Source: Latrodectus hesperus
Taxonomy: Eukaryota > Arthropoda > Arachnida > Araneae > Theridiidae
Length of the DNA stretch: 64,000 nucleotides
Direction: 5' to 3'
Assembly: GCA_037975125.1 (NCBI GenBank)
Contig: CM075862.1
Coordinates: 58,141,279-58,205,278, forward strand
The notes beneath the pieces are model-generated. The model saw only the letters and a list, made by a program, of their open reading frames with translations. It was not told where the DNA came from and ran no database searches. Shown here in pieces: positions 18,921 through 30,480 of this stretch (positions within the stretch are counted from its first letter, which is position 1; each line of letters opens with the position of its first letter). The position numbers and the translations under genes were made by a program.

Positions 18921-18969
18921 TATAAATTTAATTTATCAAATAAATTTATTTTGATAAATTAAATTTATA
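18921..18969. repeat. perfect 20-bp inverted repeat with 9-base loop
   Basis: Arm 18921-18940 (TATAAATTTAATTTATCAAA) and arm 18950-18969 are exact reverse complements; the loop is TAAATTTAT. The arms are pure A/T except one C/G pair, so chance plays a larger part than for the other palindromes, but a perfect 20-bp match is still notable. Confidence 0.85.
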
Positions 18970-19725
18970 ATACGTCTATTTCAAAAACTAGATATAAAAA
19001 ATTAAGTTTACTGATAACAATATTTAACAAATGCGAAAATATCTGAGAATTTAAATTTTAATTTAATATCTGAGAATCAAATTCTGAATATTTCAATAAT
19101 AATTTTATACGAAATAAATGCTTCATTAAAAATGGTTTAGACAAAAATTATACACACATTTACTTTTGTGTTGATTAAAATTCTGGTTTTGCTTTTATTT
19201 TAACTGCTAAAATTTCTTGAAGAATAAAATTAAATGACAAATTAAAGCTTAAATATTAGTGACTAGATAAAGCTTAAACTTCAGCTGAGTTAATAAAGGC
19301 AAAGTTATAAATATAAGTAATAACATATTTTCGTTTAAAAAGTTCAAATTTAAATATTTAATTGAAAAATTATCTTAAAATTATAAATTAAATCTAAATT
19401 TATTATGCATTTGTGGATGAGAATTCCAAATTTTCTACTATAATTGCAGCATGATTCCTTACAAGGCAGTGAACTGTACCTCAAATTTAATATACTGTGC
19501 TTTTATTTATTAATTTTTTTTCTACTTAAAGAAACTTTTTTAATAAATATTAAAGTAATATTTAAGTATGAATAATAAGTGTTAAATATTACAATAAGTA
19601 AAGTGAATATTAAAATAAAATGCTTTACTTTACTGAACAAGTGATTTTATATTACCAGGAAATTTTAACATTTTAAACTATCCATTTGTGTGTGTAGGAT
19701 TCAAATGATGAAGATATTTCTTTGC
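18970..19725. other. A/T-rich stretch left of the SINE
   Basis: Low-complexity A/T-rich DNA with short slippage-type repeats. No gene or element recognised. Confidence 0.5.
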
Positions 19726-19737
19726 AAAAATAAAATG

Positions 19738-20047
19738 ATTTTTTTTTCAACGGCGGGCACTTGAGGGTTGAACCCTATGCCACAACAAGGCCAGAAACTG
19801 CTACTCATTTTTCGTTACCCAGCGGGCACCTGTGAACCAAGTCACGGAGGCGAGTAGCGATACTCGCGTCATACCACCACAAACCCGTTTATAGGGTGGG
19901 CCACATTCATACATCATCATGGAAGAAGGGATAAAGAAACACAGAGAGAACAGAGAAAGAAAGTAACATCCATGCCCGAACCGGGATTCGAACCCAGGAC
20001 CCACAGCTCAGGAGTCAGGAGCGCTAACCACTCAGCCATCGGTCGGA
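19738..20047 (-). mobile_element. tRNA-derived SINE with 12-bp target-site duplication
   Basis: Read on the minus strand, the element starts near 20047 with a tRNA-like head. Box A is TGGCTGAGTGG (20038-20028) and box B is GGTTCGAATCC (19994-19984), both matching the RNA polymerase III internal promoter consensus at normal tRNA spacing. A tRNA-unrelated body of about 230 bp follows and ends in an A9 tail (T run at 19739-19747 on the plus strand). The insertion is flanked by an exact direct repeat AAAAATAAAATG at 19726-19737 and 20048-20059, a target-site duplication that fixes both ends. Mobilisation would depend on a partner LINE. A 67-codon open frame inside (20004-19801) is a by-product of the SINE sequence. 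An intact promoter, full length and exact duplication suggest a fairly recent insertion. Confidence 0.93.
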
Positions 20048-20059
20048 AAAAATAAAATG

Positions 20060-21112
20060 TTCTCACGATTACTTTTGACAAAATAAATTCTAAATAAATA
20101 GTGGATTATATTTTTTTACAAAGCTAAGACATTTTAGAAATTACTCAGAATATTTTATCCAAAAATTTTGTTATTCTGATAAATAATTAGATAAAGGTTA
20201 TGTGTTATAACTTAAGACTGGAATATAAATACTTGAACGATAAATTTATGAAAATTATAGAAGACAGATATGTTTCAAATTAAGAATATATAAAGTACAT
20301 ATATTAATGTAATGATTAATTATCAATATAAAAAATCAATAACAAATTTTAAAATTAAAAAAACACTCATTTAAAAAAATGTTAAAAAAAGGTTTAAGAT
20401 TTGAACATTAATTCAATTAAAATTAGAGTTGAGAAATATTTTTAAATTGTTAAATCATTCAGCTTACACGTTTCAATTTTTTATAAGAAATACACATATT
20501 AAAAAAATGTATGTAATGAAAGCAAAATAAAATAAAAGTACAAATAAATATTTTGGACAAATTACAAAATACTTTACGAAAGGAATTACACATTATGCGT
20601 GATAACAATTCTAAAACAAAGTAAGTGATTAGATAACACATTCAAACATGTCATGCAATATTTTCTAAAACATGTTTAATTTGTATTATGTGATTCAACA
20701 ATGGGAATTTGTTAATAAATTTTATATAGTTTTTGTAGGATATGACATGAAACATTTTTTTTTCATATTAGTGCCTTTATCGAAATTAAGATACATATTG
20801 CTTAATAATTTGAAACATTTAATTGCTATTCATAAAAAAGAGCATAAATAATTAAGGCTTAAAAAAATAAAATGTTTCGTAATATACACTCGGTAAATAT
20901 GCAGCTAATTTTAAGGAATTGCTAACAATTTTTATATGCATTAAATTTACATTTTTTATGTAAAATAAAAAACAATTTGGAAAATTATTTTAATTTTTTC
21001 ATTTTAAAAATCGGTTTTTAAATTTTATATGTAAGAATATATGGAAAAATTGCAAAGTAAAAAGCGAATCATTCTACAAAACTTTTTTTTTGCATTTATA
21101 TATAACATAATA
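20060..21112. other. A/T-rich stretch, nothing recognised
   Basis: Very A/T-rich, with homopolymer runs and no open frame that looks like a protein family. No RNA gene or repeat array seen. Confidence 0.5.
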
Positions 21113-21340
21113 TTTGCTGTTGTTGTTGTTATTACTTATGACACTTGGATTAGCCAAGCTCACTATGCCTTGGATATACGAATTTAAGTCAATTTGGAGC
21201 GTCTTTCGTTTAATCAAAGCACTATGAAGGTGAAAGTACGACTTTTGTTCTTTAAATCCTCCGATAGATGGCAGCACCAGAGAATATTTTCCTGTAATTT
21301 TAGCATTGATCTGAAGGGCGAGTGAATTTCTCCAGAAGAA
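21113..21340 (-). mobile_element. 3' fragment of a non-LTR retrotransposon with AAC-repeat tail
   Basis: On the minus strand, about 225 bp of normal complexity (CTTCTGGAGAAATTCACTCG ... GTGAGCTTGGCTAATCCAAG) end in AATAACAACAACAACAGC (plus-strand GTT units at 21116-21130). A complex body closing in short A/C-rich repeats is typical of LINE 3' ends. A frame at 21277-21074 runs through the body into the repeat (SLANPSVISNNNNNSK) and could be the natural C-terminus of the ORF or chance. I cannot assign the family. Confidence 0.45.
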
Positions 21341-24300
21341 GATATTTGCTGTAATATGAATGAATAAACTTTTTACTAAGACATGTTACGTTTCATCAAT
21401 TGATGTACATTTTTAAACTTTGTTAACAAATGCTAAAATTTTAAATTTAATTAGATCGACATAATTAAATTGAAAAGAATGTGAGGTGCTTTTAAATTAT
21501 TTTTGTCATTTTATTACTTTAAATTTTATTTTGTTCTCAATACCTCGATAAGAAATTAATTTTGTTTGTAAATAAGCAAATTATTTACAAATTGCATTCA
21601 TTTAAATATTTTTAAGTGTATTATTTATTAAATTGTGTAAGTAAAATTAATTTTTCCCGTAGGGAATAAAAATATCAGTTAATTTTTCCTGTAGTGAATA
21701 AAAATATCAGTTAATTATGATAGTATAATTATGTACATAGAATTGCTTTTCAATGCATTCAGATATTTTCAAAGTTACAATTAAATTTACAAATTTACAT
21801 AAATTTGACAAAACATTTTATTTTATTTTGCTAAAAATATATTGAAAAACATAAAAGATTTGAAAATCCATATAATTGGTTTCTGCCTGTATTTGTCATA
21901 CCTGTTGGCATACATAAATTTTACCTGTAAATATATTACAAACTGCATGCCTAGTTTTGAAAATGTTAACGCTACACAATTTCATTTTGTTTCACAGGCA
22001 GTTTAAAGATCTTGATAACTCAAGCAAAGAATAAAGTTTGTTTACTTTTGTAAAATACAAAATGTAAAAGTTTGTAAAATAAGGCCTAAAGAAAAACATA
22101 GCCAATTACAAAAAGTAAGGAGATAAGGCTTTATATGCTGTAGATCATTGTATAAGAAAATTAATTAGTGTTATTAAAATTTCTTTTTGTAAGGTTAACA
22201 CTAAAATCTATTTATACTTCAGTTTAATATAAATCAATATATTACGATTATTAACATTGATATTACAAAAAACTTAATTATTAGTTTATAAATGATTTAA
22301 TATTATGAAATAATAATAATAAAATTATAATAACTGATAGTAATTAATATCAATTTTTAATAAATTTTGAAACAGCTGCAATCCAAATGAAGATTACATC
22401 ATTTATCTTAAAAATATGAAATATAAAATTTTACATCTGAAATGTGCTTTTTGGAGTTTTCATTTTCCCTTTATATTTAATAAGTTAATGTTAAAATTAA
22501 TTATATTAAAATTGTAATAAAAATAATAAATCAATAATTAATTGTTTTTCAATAATAGATCTGAAAATTAAATTTGTTTAGATATTAGAAATAACTATAA
22601 TAAGTAAATAAGTCACCTTTCTTTTAAAATCTGCAAGAAATAAGTCTTACAATTACAAAAGATAAACAGTGAATAGAATCATAAAATACTTATTATTTGT
22701 AGTTTAACATCTAAAATGTTTGTATTCAATTTCTATTATTTTTTATTAGATTTATTAATATTTTTAAAATAAATAAAATTAAAATTTCATAATAGAATCT
22801 AAAGTATCGAATTAATAATATAGTAACATTTAAAGTATTTATTAATAATATAGTTAAAGTATTTAATGTAATAATATTTAAAGTATTTATTAATATAGTA
22901 ATATTTAATACATTTAAAGTCTAAAATGTCAGAATATTTCAGAAAATAACAATAAATTTGCAATGATCATATATAATGAATTAAATTAAACATTAGTTAA
23001 TTTGAGTATTCTTTTAAAGCTTATGTTTATTTATTATAGTTTACATATTTATTAAAATGCTTTATATCTATAAACATGAAGAATTATAGCAGAAAGTTTC
23101 TACAAAATCAAAATTTGATATTTAAATTTAAAATAATAACTGTCTTTGTTTGAATTACGTTTGAAATACATTACTTTAAAAAATCAAATTATAGCCATTT
23201 TGGGAATTTGATATTGCAAAAAGATTTTTAAATAGATTTATATTGCATTTATATCGTTATGATTTTGAGAATAATATTAACTTTCACAGACACAGGAATT
23301 TAATATATGAAAATTTAGTTTATGAAAGATTGTAAAGAGTTTGAAATATCAATTTATTTTTCCCTATCTTATAAGTTACAGTTAATTATTAGTTAAAACC
23401 TTAGTTTTAAATAAAAAATATAATTTATTTTGTAGACATATTCTTATGTAAGAAAAAAATTCTGTCATTCATTGCACGATAGTAATTTTTTCGCAACGCA
23501 TTTAGACATATATAATGACATTGCTTTTATATGGTGATAATAAAATCAAATTTCATCATTTTATTGTTTCAAGCTAAATTAAAATTTATCCTTTCTTACT
23601 TAAAGTGTAAATGTAAAGGAAATATTAAACTAATATACAACTGAATATAAAATTACAAGTTTTAAAAACATTTTAGAAAAAAATAAACATTTTTAAATAT
23701 GTAATTAAAGATTTATAACTCTTTACCAGTAATATTTGAAAATATTTTCATACTCGTTCAAATACTAGAAAGAAACCTTTCGGATTATTATGAAAATCCC
23801 TCATTCCATAGAGTCTTTGCGGTCATTTCCTTAATCTGGTCGATCACCTGTTGTGAAACTCATGAACTTTTACAACTATTGTTAAGCACAATAACCTTTA
23901 ATGAATTAATCTAAATTAGAAACTAAAATGATATTTAAAAATAGTTAAAAAATTAAGAGAAACTTTCTTAGATTTTATGTTAAATCATGCTGGATTTCCT
24001 CTTGAGGATAGTAACATTATTAATAAAAAGTGAAAAAAATCAATGTAATATCAGTTATAACCAATGTGGTTAGTAGAGAATTAAGTCTTGTTAACAGAAA
24101 GATAAATGAACATATAAATAAAACAACACATGACAACGTAAGTTAAATAAGGTGACTTTGTGGAAGTTTATAAAATTTTTTGAGTAGTGATATCTACATA
24201 AATGTTTGCTGATTGGAGAAAATTACAAATGACATAACATCCACCCTAACATTTGAATGGTTAAGCAAGCAATCGTCAAAGAAAAATTATTATTTAGAAA

Positions 24301-24390
24301 AATTCCTCTGACTAAAGACAGAAGACACCACACAAATGTAAATTGTCTAGAAAACCATCCCCACTTAGCTTCTAGTAAGAAGAAAGAAGA
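21341..24390. other. A/T-rich stretch with a small tandem duplication
   Basis: Three kilobases of very A/T-rich sequence. It holds the 32-bp duplication at 21647 and a run of related AATATTTAAAGTATTTATTAA motifs near 22805-22920. No gene supported. Confidence 0.55.
21647..21710 (+). repeat. 32-bp tandem duplication
   Basis: The unit beginning TTAATTTTTCCCGTAGGGAA and ending AAAATATCAG occurs at 21647-21678 and again at 21679-21710, with two differences (CCC to CCT and AGG to AGT). Confidence 0.9.
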
Positions 24391-24720
24391 AACAGCGCGC
24401 GTCTAGGTGCTTCCCTGGCTACTGGTGTTAATAGACAAGAACAAACGGCTATTGCCCATTTCAGAAGTGGCCATCTTAGTAACTTGAAATTCGTCGAGGG
24501 TACGAAAAAATTCGAAATTTGCTCCAATTGTTTAAATGAACAGGCCTCTCCTGAACATATTCTTCAATACCTTAGTCTCTCCGGGAGAGATCTGTTTGTG
24601 CTGGAATTTTCCATTTATGGTGCTGGAATTTTTGAAGATGTACGATGCTCATGAACTTGGTCTAGTGTTGCTGACCTTGGGGGCATGCAACAACAACAGA
24701 AAGAAGAAAAAACGTCGAGA
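24391..24720 (+). pseudogene. 3' end of a Jockey-like LINE (ORF2 C-terminus)
   Basis: One frame (24391-24654) reads ARLGASLATGVNRQEQTAIA then HFRSGHLSNLKF, followed by EICSNCLNEQASPEHILQY, and ends at TGA 24652-24654. The last part is the C-terminal zinc-finger of LINE ORF2 proteins (C-x2-C-x8-H-x4-C); the final cysteine is replaced by Y. The wording RQEQTA..HFRSGHL is shared with the LINE at 59527-61427 (RQERTALICFRSGQL on the minus strand), so both belong to one family or close relatives. After the stop comes a short 3' UTR with AACAACAACAGAAAGAAG near 24689-24706. The copy is truncated at its 5' side near 24390, a usual result of incomplete reverse transcription. The frame at 24536-24757 in another phase is a shadow. 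Confidence 0.75.
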
Positions 24721-24813
24721 TAAATCAAGTCCCCATCACACTGGATACGGAGGGTAGGTTAATACTCCAACTTAAATTCCAGCTCGGTCTATGGTGATTT
24801 ATTTTCTAATTGT

Positions 24814-24826
24814 AAAAAAAAAAAAA
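24814..24826 (+). repeat. A13 run, possible retrotransposon tail
   Basis: Thirteen A residues follow about 95 bp of moderate-complexity sequence after the LINE tail. It may be the poly(A) end of a longer 3' UTR of the 24.4-kb LINE, of a second short retroposon, or plain background. Confidence 0.35.
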
Positions 24827-27394
24827 TCTTTAAAATAACACTGTATAGTGAAAAATACAAACTAAAATAAATAAAAAGTAACGGTATAATTATAATTAAA
24901 ATAATATCGTAATTTTTACTGCTGAAGTATGGCAAATTGTGACGAATGGGATTCATGACAGCTTGATCGAGGTCATTTTCCCTACCTTCTACTTACAATG
25001 TTGAGTTATTACCTCCTTCTGCTCAAGACATGCAAGTAATACTATTTTTTTAGAAAAAAAAATAAGCGAAACGGGTATTTTTAGTTTTTTATTTATTTTA
25101 GAACAGTTTTATTTGTTTTTGAACAAGCAAATTAAAATCAGCAGTTTTTCTACTCATAAACTGTTCTATTGAAAATAGCTTGCTGAGAGACTAGAAACTA
25201 AATCACAGTACACAAGACTGTCAGTACAATAATAAAAAAATATTAATGCAATAAAAATATCTTAACTGATACAAACATGATTCCCATAATTTTAATTAAT
25301 CTAATTGGAATAATTTGTAGCAGATGACTTATTGTATTTTATAAATTAAATCTTGCAGTGTAAATAGATAACTCACAGTACATTTACTATTGGATGAAAG
25401 ATTGTAAGAAGTATCAGTTAATTTTGGAAAACGTTATAATAAAATCTATGATCATGATGGCAAGTTTAGTATTTACTTATATCCTAACACTATGCATATT
25501 AAGTAAAAGATCAAAATTAAATTTTTGACTTCATAAATTGTTTTGAATTCTTGCTGTAATGCAAATATAGTATGTTTTTTAAACAGTAGTAAAGTAATTT
25601 CAGATATTAATTTTTTAAATTACTTAAAATAATTTTATTATTTTGAATTTTTCTGGTGTGTTATTTTGGATGCGAAAGTAAATAGCTTAGTGTTTCTACT
25701 TCGTAAATTTTCATCCGATGTTCGTACAACATGCAATAATATTACCTAATTTTTTAACTATTAAAGTGATGAATTAAAAATTATAAATATTTAAAACTAT
25801 TTAAATTTGTTATAAATGTTTACTTATTTTCAATAAAAGAGAACTATGTTTTTATTGATAAAAGAACAACGAATTTCATTCTATGCGTGTATTCTTTAAT
25901 ATTTCGTTTCGCTTAAATTGAAGTTTCACAGGATAACTTGGAAATTTGGATTAAAAGGATATATTATATCGATAAATAACTTTACACAATATTAAATTGG
26001 ATTGGATTAATAACAGTAATATATATCCTATATGGTTTAAAAATTTACAGTTTTTACAAATTAGACTTATCTTAATGTTACTACGTTAATATACATTATA
26101 AAAATTAGATGTATATGTATGCCGTTAAAAAATAAAAACGTTGCACTTCAGTATTATACTTACTAGTTTTTCTAATTAAAATTTGACAATGAAATTCAAT
26201 CCCAGTCAAGGCAGTTTAAATACACACTGTCATAAAAGAATTTTACTTCTAATAATTTTACATTTAAAATATTTTAGACATAGATATATTTAGGTTAAAT
26301 AAGTTCAAATATTCTTTGTATGTGTGCCATTAGACTTTTGATGACAATAGTAACAAACGAATTGATTATACAATAATTGATTAGCTATTAAATATGGGAC
26401 ATTTATTAAAATGTAGATAATGTTATTAGGAGTGGATATAAAAAGTAAAGAGTGATTTATTCTAATAAGATTAATGCAGAACGTATATATCTTATTTAAG
26501 AGCCCAATTGCGTTTGTGGATTATTTCCTTCATATAGTTTTATTTTTAATCTTTATAATCTACAAGTTGTTTTATTATATCTGTTATAAAATAATGAATG
26601 TTAAACTGAAATGTGTATTTATAAATTTGTAATTGAGAGAGAGAGAGAAAATAAAATGTTTAGTAAAATATTTTCGCTATTACTTATTTAGTTATCTATT
26701 TTTGTGAATTTCGTAACCGAAAACAAAAGTAATTCTTTAATTTCATAAAATTATTCCTTACATAAATGTTTAGGTAAGCAAGCATTTATTATATATAAAA
26801 TATGTTCTATTAGTATTATTAAGTATAGTAAATAGTTATGATTACAAAATTACAGAAATAGTGAATATTAGGAATATTTAAAAAATTAAGAATAACTGTT
26901 ATAAAACAATTTATATAAGAATAATAACTTAATAAGGGGCTATAAAATTTAATGGAATGCGCAAAACGTTTTTGATATAATAATTTTAATAAATGTGTGC
27001 CCGCAGTTTTAAAAAAATCTAATTAAATATATAATACAATGAAGCACATGATAAATTTTGCAACAATTTTGATAATGTATCTCTGATTGAAATATCAGTA
27101 AAAAAATTGATTGCATAACAATTTATGCCACAAAAATTTAAAAAAAAAGTCTTAACTAATGATATATTTAAAATTCAATTATTGTTTCACATTTACTATA
27201 CTTAAGAAACCGTGATTTTATCTTATTTCTTTAACTAAGTTTTTAAACTCTGAAAGTTGTTATCATGCAAATTTTTAGAAAAATAGCTCTCTTTCAAATA
27301 CTAGAACTATTTCATTATATTAAAATCACTAACATGTTTAAGATTTGAAGAGTAATTTTCTCTAATATGCTTTAACAGTCAGACTCAATTTGAA
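24827..27394. other. A/T-rich stretch, nothing recognised
   Basis: A/T-rich background. A slightly more complex patch (24940-25030, GTGACGAATGGGATTCATGACAG-type sequence) and a short (GA)n near 26636-26648 are the only breaks. No gene supported. Confidence 0.5.
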
Positions 27395-27665
27395 TATCAT
27401 TATCTGCAGCTGCTACTCCCTCAGGATTTTGGAACAGTCATGTCTTTTGCTTAGAGAAATACAAGTCTTCCCGAGAGAAATTCTTTTAAGAACTTGAATT
27501 ATCAGAGCAGTTGCGACTTGTTCTCTCAGAAGTGGTGATTAAACTGTGAATGAGTGTCGAGACAAAATCATGACTCTTTAGAGTTGCTTTTCAGTGATCA
27601 ACTGAGTTGCATTTATATAGCTCTCTGGAGAGTAATTTCACTGTTGGTAAGATGATTGTTCCCGT
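27395..27665 (-). mobile_element. LTR-like island with TATA box
   Basis: About 270 bp of clearly higher complexity. On the minus strand a TATA-type box (CTATATAAAT, 27620-27611) follows CTCTCCAGAGAG, and sequence rich in CTCT/GAGA continues to GGGAGTAGCAGCTGCAG. This resembles the promoter and start region of an LTR, but there is no second copy here, no primer site and no clear termini. It could also be a fragment of another repeat class. Confidence 0.3.
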
Positions 27666-29039
27666 ATCATTCAAAATTAAAGTAAACATACACAATTAAG
27701 CAAATGAAATTTTAGGAGTATTTGGGAAGCTGTAGTATATAAACAAAATTCCCAAGAACAATAAATTCTACATTATAAATCCTTCAGGTAATATCTTTAT
27801 ATCAACTAAATCTACTTCATGTCCTCTAAATTTTAATATAAAGTTACTCAGTCAAAATGATATGAATTTATTTGTGAATTTTTCAGCTTTTCTTGTATAA
27901 AGCAGCTCTCAACAAAACTTATACAGGTGAATGTCTTTAAATTTAGATAGTATCATAAATATCTTCAATAAATCGCATTTTACTTTTTGAATAAAAATAG
28001 ATAATTTTCTTTTCTATTATCTTGAATATTTAGCACACAATTTAGCTTTTTATATTATACTCGTTTTTATACATATTTTGCAATTTGTGTGAATATTAAT
28101 AGCTGTTTAACACACACAAAAGCATTTCAAATATCCTGTTGTAATTTTATGCATGCATGAGTTTCATCTATGCATTTTATTTAGCAGGGTAACTAATTTA
28201 CAGATATTAAAATATGTTGAAAGTTTTCTTCTCAGTTATTTTATTAATGGTTTTAATCCAAACTTTTCTAATGTTAGAAAAAAAGGATATAAGGTAATTA
28301 GCTTCAAAAAAGATGCAGTATGGGCCTTAATGAATTGAAATTTCCATAATAGTAGATTTATATTTATCATTTTGAAACATACAACAATATTTTAAATTTA
28401 AAACTGATTAAATGTACTAAATATCTTTTATACCTATATCATGCTTCTTCAAAAATTTCTTTGCAAAAAATGTATTTGCTTATAGAATGCAAAGGAAGAG
28501 AGAGAATAAGCCTATGTGTTAATCACACATTAAAAATTTTCGTTCTTAAAATGTGCTAAATGTGTGGATTGTTTCTAAGAGATTAGCTCAAGAAAATGTT
28601 CACATAAGCAGGAGTCATATGAAATGGAAATTTAAAAAATTATGGAAATTAGGATTTTAAATAAATAGGCTTAATACTTCATTACTTTGATTCACTCTTC
28701 GGTTGTTCTTTGAACGTGTTAAACGCTATAAGGAATAATAGAAGTTATATCTGCCTAAATAAAATTGTTGGAAGTAAAATAACTCCCAATATATTATTCC
28801 ATTTTTTTGTAATATTGGACAACTGGGAGTAATTCTTTTATGAGAGATATATAATTATATATTTGAACAGCGTTCTCCAGTAGTTTAATAGGTCATTAAC
28901 ATCGTACGGATTTTCAATTTAACTTTATGTTTATAAGACTTAATATGAAATGACGCAGAGCATTCGAATCATACTATAAGCATTTCATGTTAAAGAAACT
29001 GTTAATTTTAAGAGCTCGGGTGCTTTATTTTCTTTTAAT
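27666..29039. other. A/T-rich stretch with an imperfect inverted repeat
   Basis: An imperfect dyad around 28755-28835 (TAACTCCCAATAT ... ATATTGG-ACAAC-TGGGAGTAA) could be an old element footprint. A 61-codon frame at 28153-28338 (+) is unrecognised. Nothing else seen. Confidence 0.4.
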
Positions 29040-30480
29040 GCGGTTGTGCATTCTATACTTGGCTAAAATCTATATTTTGTCTTCAAAGAAGTCACCTCAG
29101 AAAATACACTTTCACAAATACTGGGCGTTGAAAATGTTGTTGAATACGAAGTGTCAATAATATCATGGGAAAAAAAACTCATCATTTACTCCTTCTCAAA
29201 ATTCAAAGAATGATTTATTACTAAAATAACTTTTGGTTTCATCACTAGTCAGGGAGAGTATGAATGTTTCTCCTTGGAAATTGAGACTCATTTGGGAGTA
29301 TTAGGAAATGGGTGCATATTTCACTCGTAACTTGCCATCAGTTTGTCTTCAGCAAAAAAATAAATACTTTCTTGCTGAAGACAAGAAATCAAGAATTAAA
29401 ATTATTTTCCAGAATGACTAAATGATTTTCATATGTTACAGAAATAGCATTTATATATTGTTCTTTAGCCTTGTAAGATTTAACACAATCATCCATATTT
29501 GAGAATAATATTAGGTTCTTCTGCTTTAAATTTCTACTCCACTGTTCCAATTTTCCACAAAAAGTAATATCTTTACCATTCGTGTCCAGTATATGAACAT
29601 TTAAACCTTGGAGAAGAATATTCAAATTATTTAATTTCTGGAATATATCCACCAAGTATCTCAAATTCATAACAAATAAACCATATTCAAAATTATTGGT
29701 TTTCTGGCCAATTTTCTGTTTTTGAAAACTGGAGATTTCTTCCTTTAATTCAAAAACAAAATTTAAAAAATTCCAAAGTGATAACAATCTTGCTTTGCAA
29801 TGAATAGTAATGTTGAAATACTACACCTGTTTCATTATAAAATGTGGAAAATACTCTCGATTTCAGGGGTATTATTTTAATAACTGAAAGTCTGAGCTTT
29901 TCTCTGGTTCATGCAATGTGTCAGAATGTAACATGAAGATTTTTGTTCTTCACTTGCTTGCGTACATCGAAAGACCACCATTTGTACATATTCTAACACA
30001 CATTTTTCCTATATTTGTATTTGATTCGTTTATAAAAGTATTTAAAATATCTAACAATGAGAGTGCTGTTGATATGAGTGCAATTGAATTGCAGTAAAGC
30101 TCTTTTATTATTAACTATCATCGCAAATTCAAGCATAATTTTAGACAATGAAATGACTCTCTTTATCACTATCTATTGTATCATCAAGATGTATTGAAAA
30201 CCCTCTGTAACATACCGTTGGAAAAAAGCTCATACGCCATCTTCAACTAAATCACCAATGTGACGTGCAACAGAATCATTTAAAAAAGGTAGAAGCTACA
30301 ATTGTTAAGAAAAATTACCATCAAACATAATTTCTGCTATCTCATTTGCTGCTGCAAAGTAAGACCTTCACAAATATTGTGAATTATTTTATGAAACTAC
30401 TTTATATGCAACGTTGTAAGAGACAATAAAAAATTCTTCATTCACAGGCAATATTTCAAAAAAAAATATTTTCGCCTTTC
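29040..30480 (-). pseudogene. hAT-type transposase pseudogene (ZBED5/FAM200-like)
   Basis: Read from high to low coordinates, pieces of one protein appear in the right order across all frames. Near 30370-30300: a helix-rich part (AAANEIAEIMFDG). Near 30285-30235: NDSVARHIGDLVEDGV, matching the 'NDTV.RRI.D...D' segment before the catalytic core. Near 30000-29960: CVRICTNGGLSM, matching the 'C.GICTDGA..M' box; its acidic residue is N here. Near 29870-29790: remains of the 'LNSRLF..LCEE.GS....LL.HTEVRWLSRG' region. 29787-29389: an open frame of 132 codons with FELKEEISSF, YLVDIFQKLNNLNILLQGLN and FCGKLEQW, the classic 'LADIF..LN.LN..LQG.N' stretch. Near 29140-29065: TPSICESVFSEVTSLKTKYR, the hAT C-terminal dimerisation motif. 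Stops and frameshifts occur throughout, so it is dead. I see no BED finger, terminal repeats or target duplication. Intact relatives are about 600 residues long. Confidence 0.8.

Noticed and set aside
19801..20004. 67-codon minus-strand frame (starts MGPGFESRFGHG)
   Set aside because: It lies entirely inside the SINE and overlaps its box B region; such frames recur wherever the SINE lies.
19984..20038. Functional tRNA gene
   Set aside because: Boxes A and B are present but the sequence runs on for 230 bp into a body with a tail and target-site duplication; it is the head of a SINE.
24536..24757. 73-codon plus-strand frame (starts MNRPLLNIFF)
   Set aside because: Wrong phase relative to the LINE C-terminus, which is read in the frame ending at 24654.
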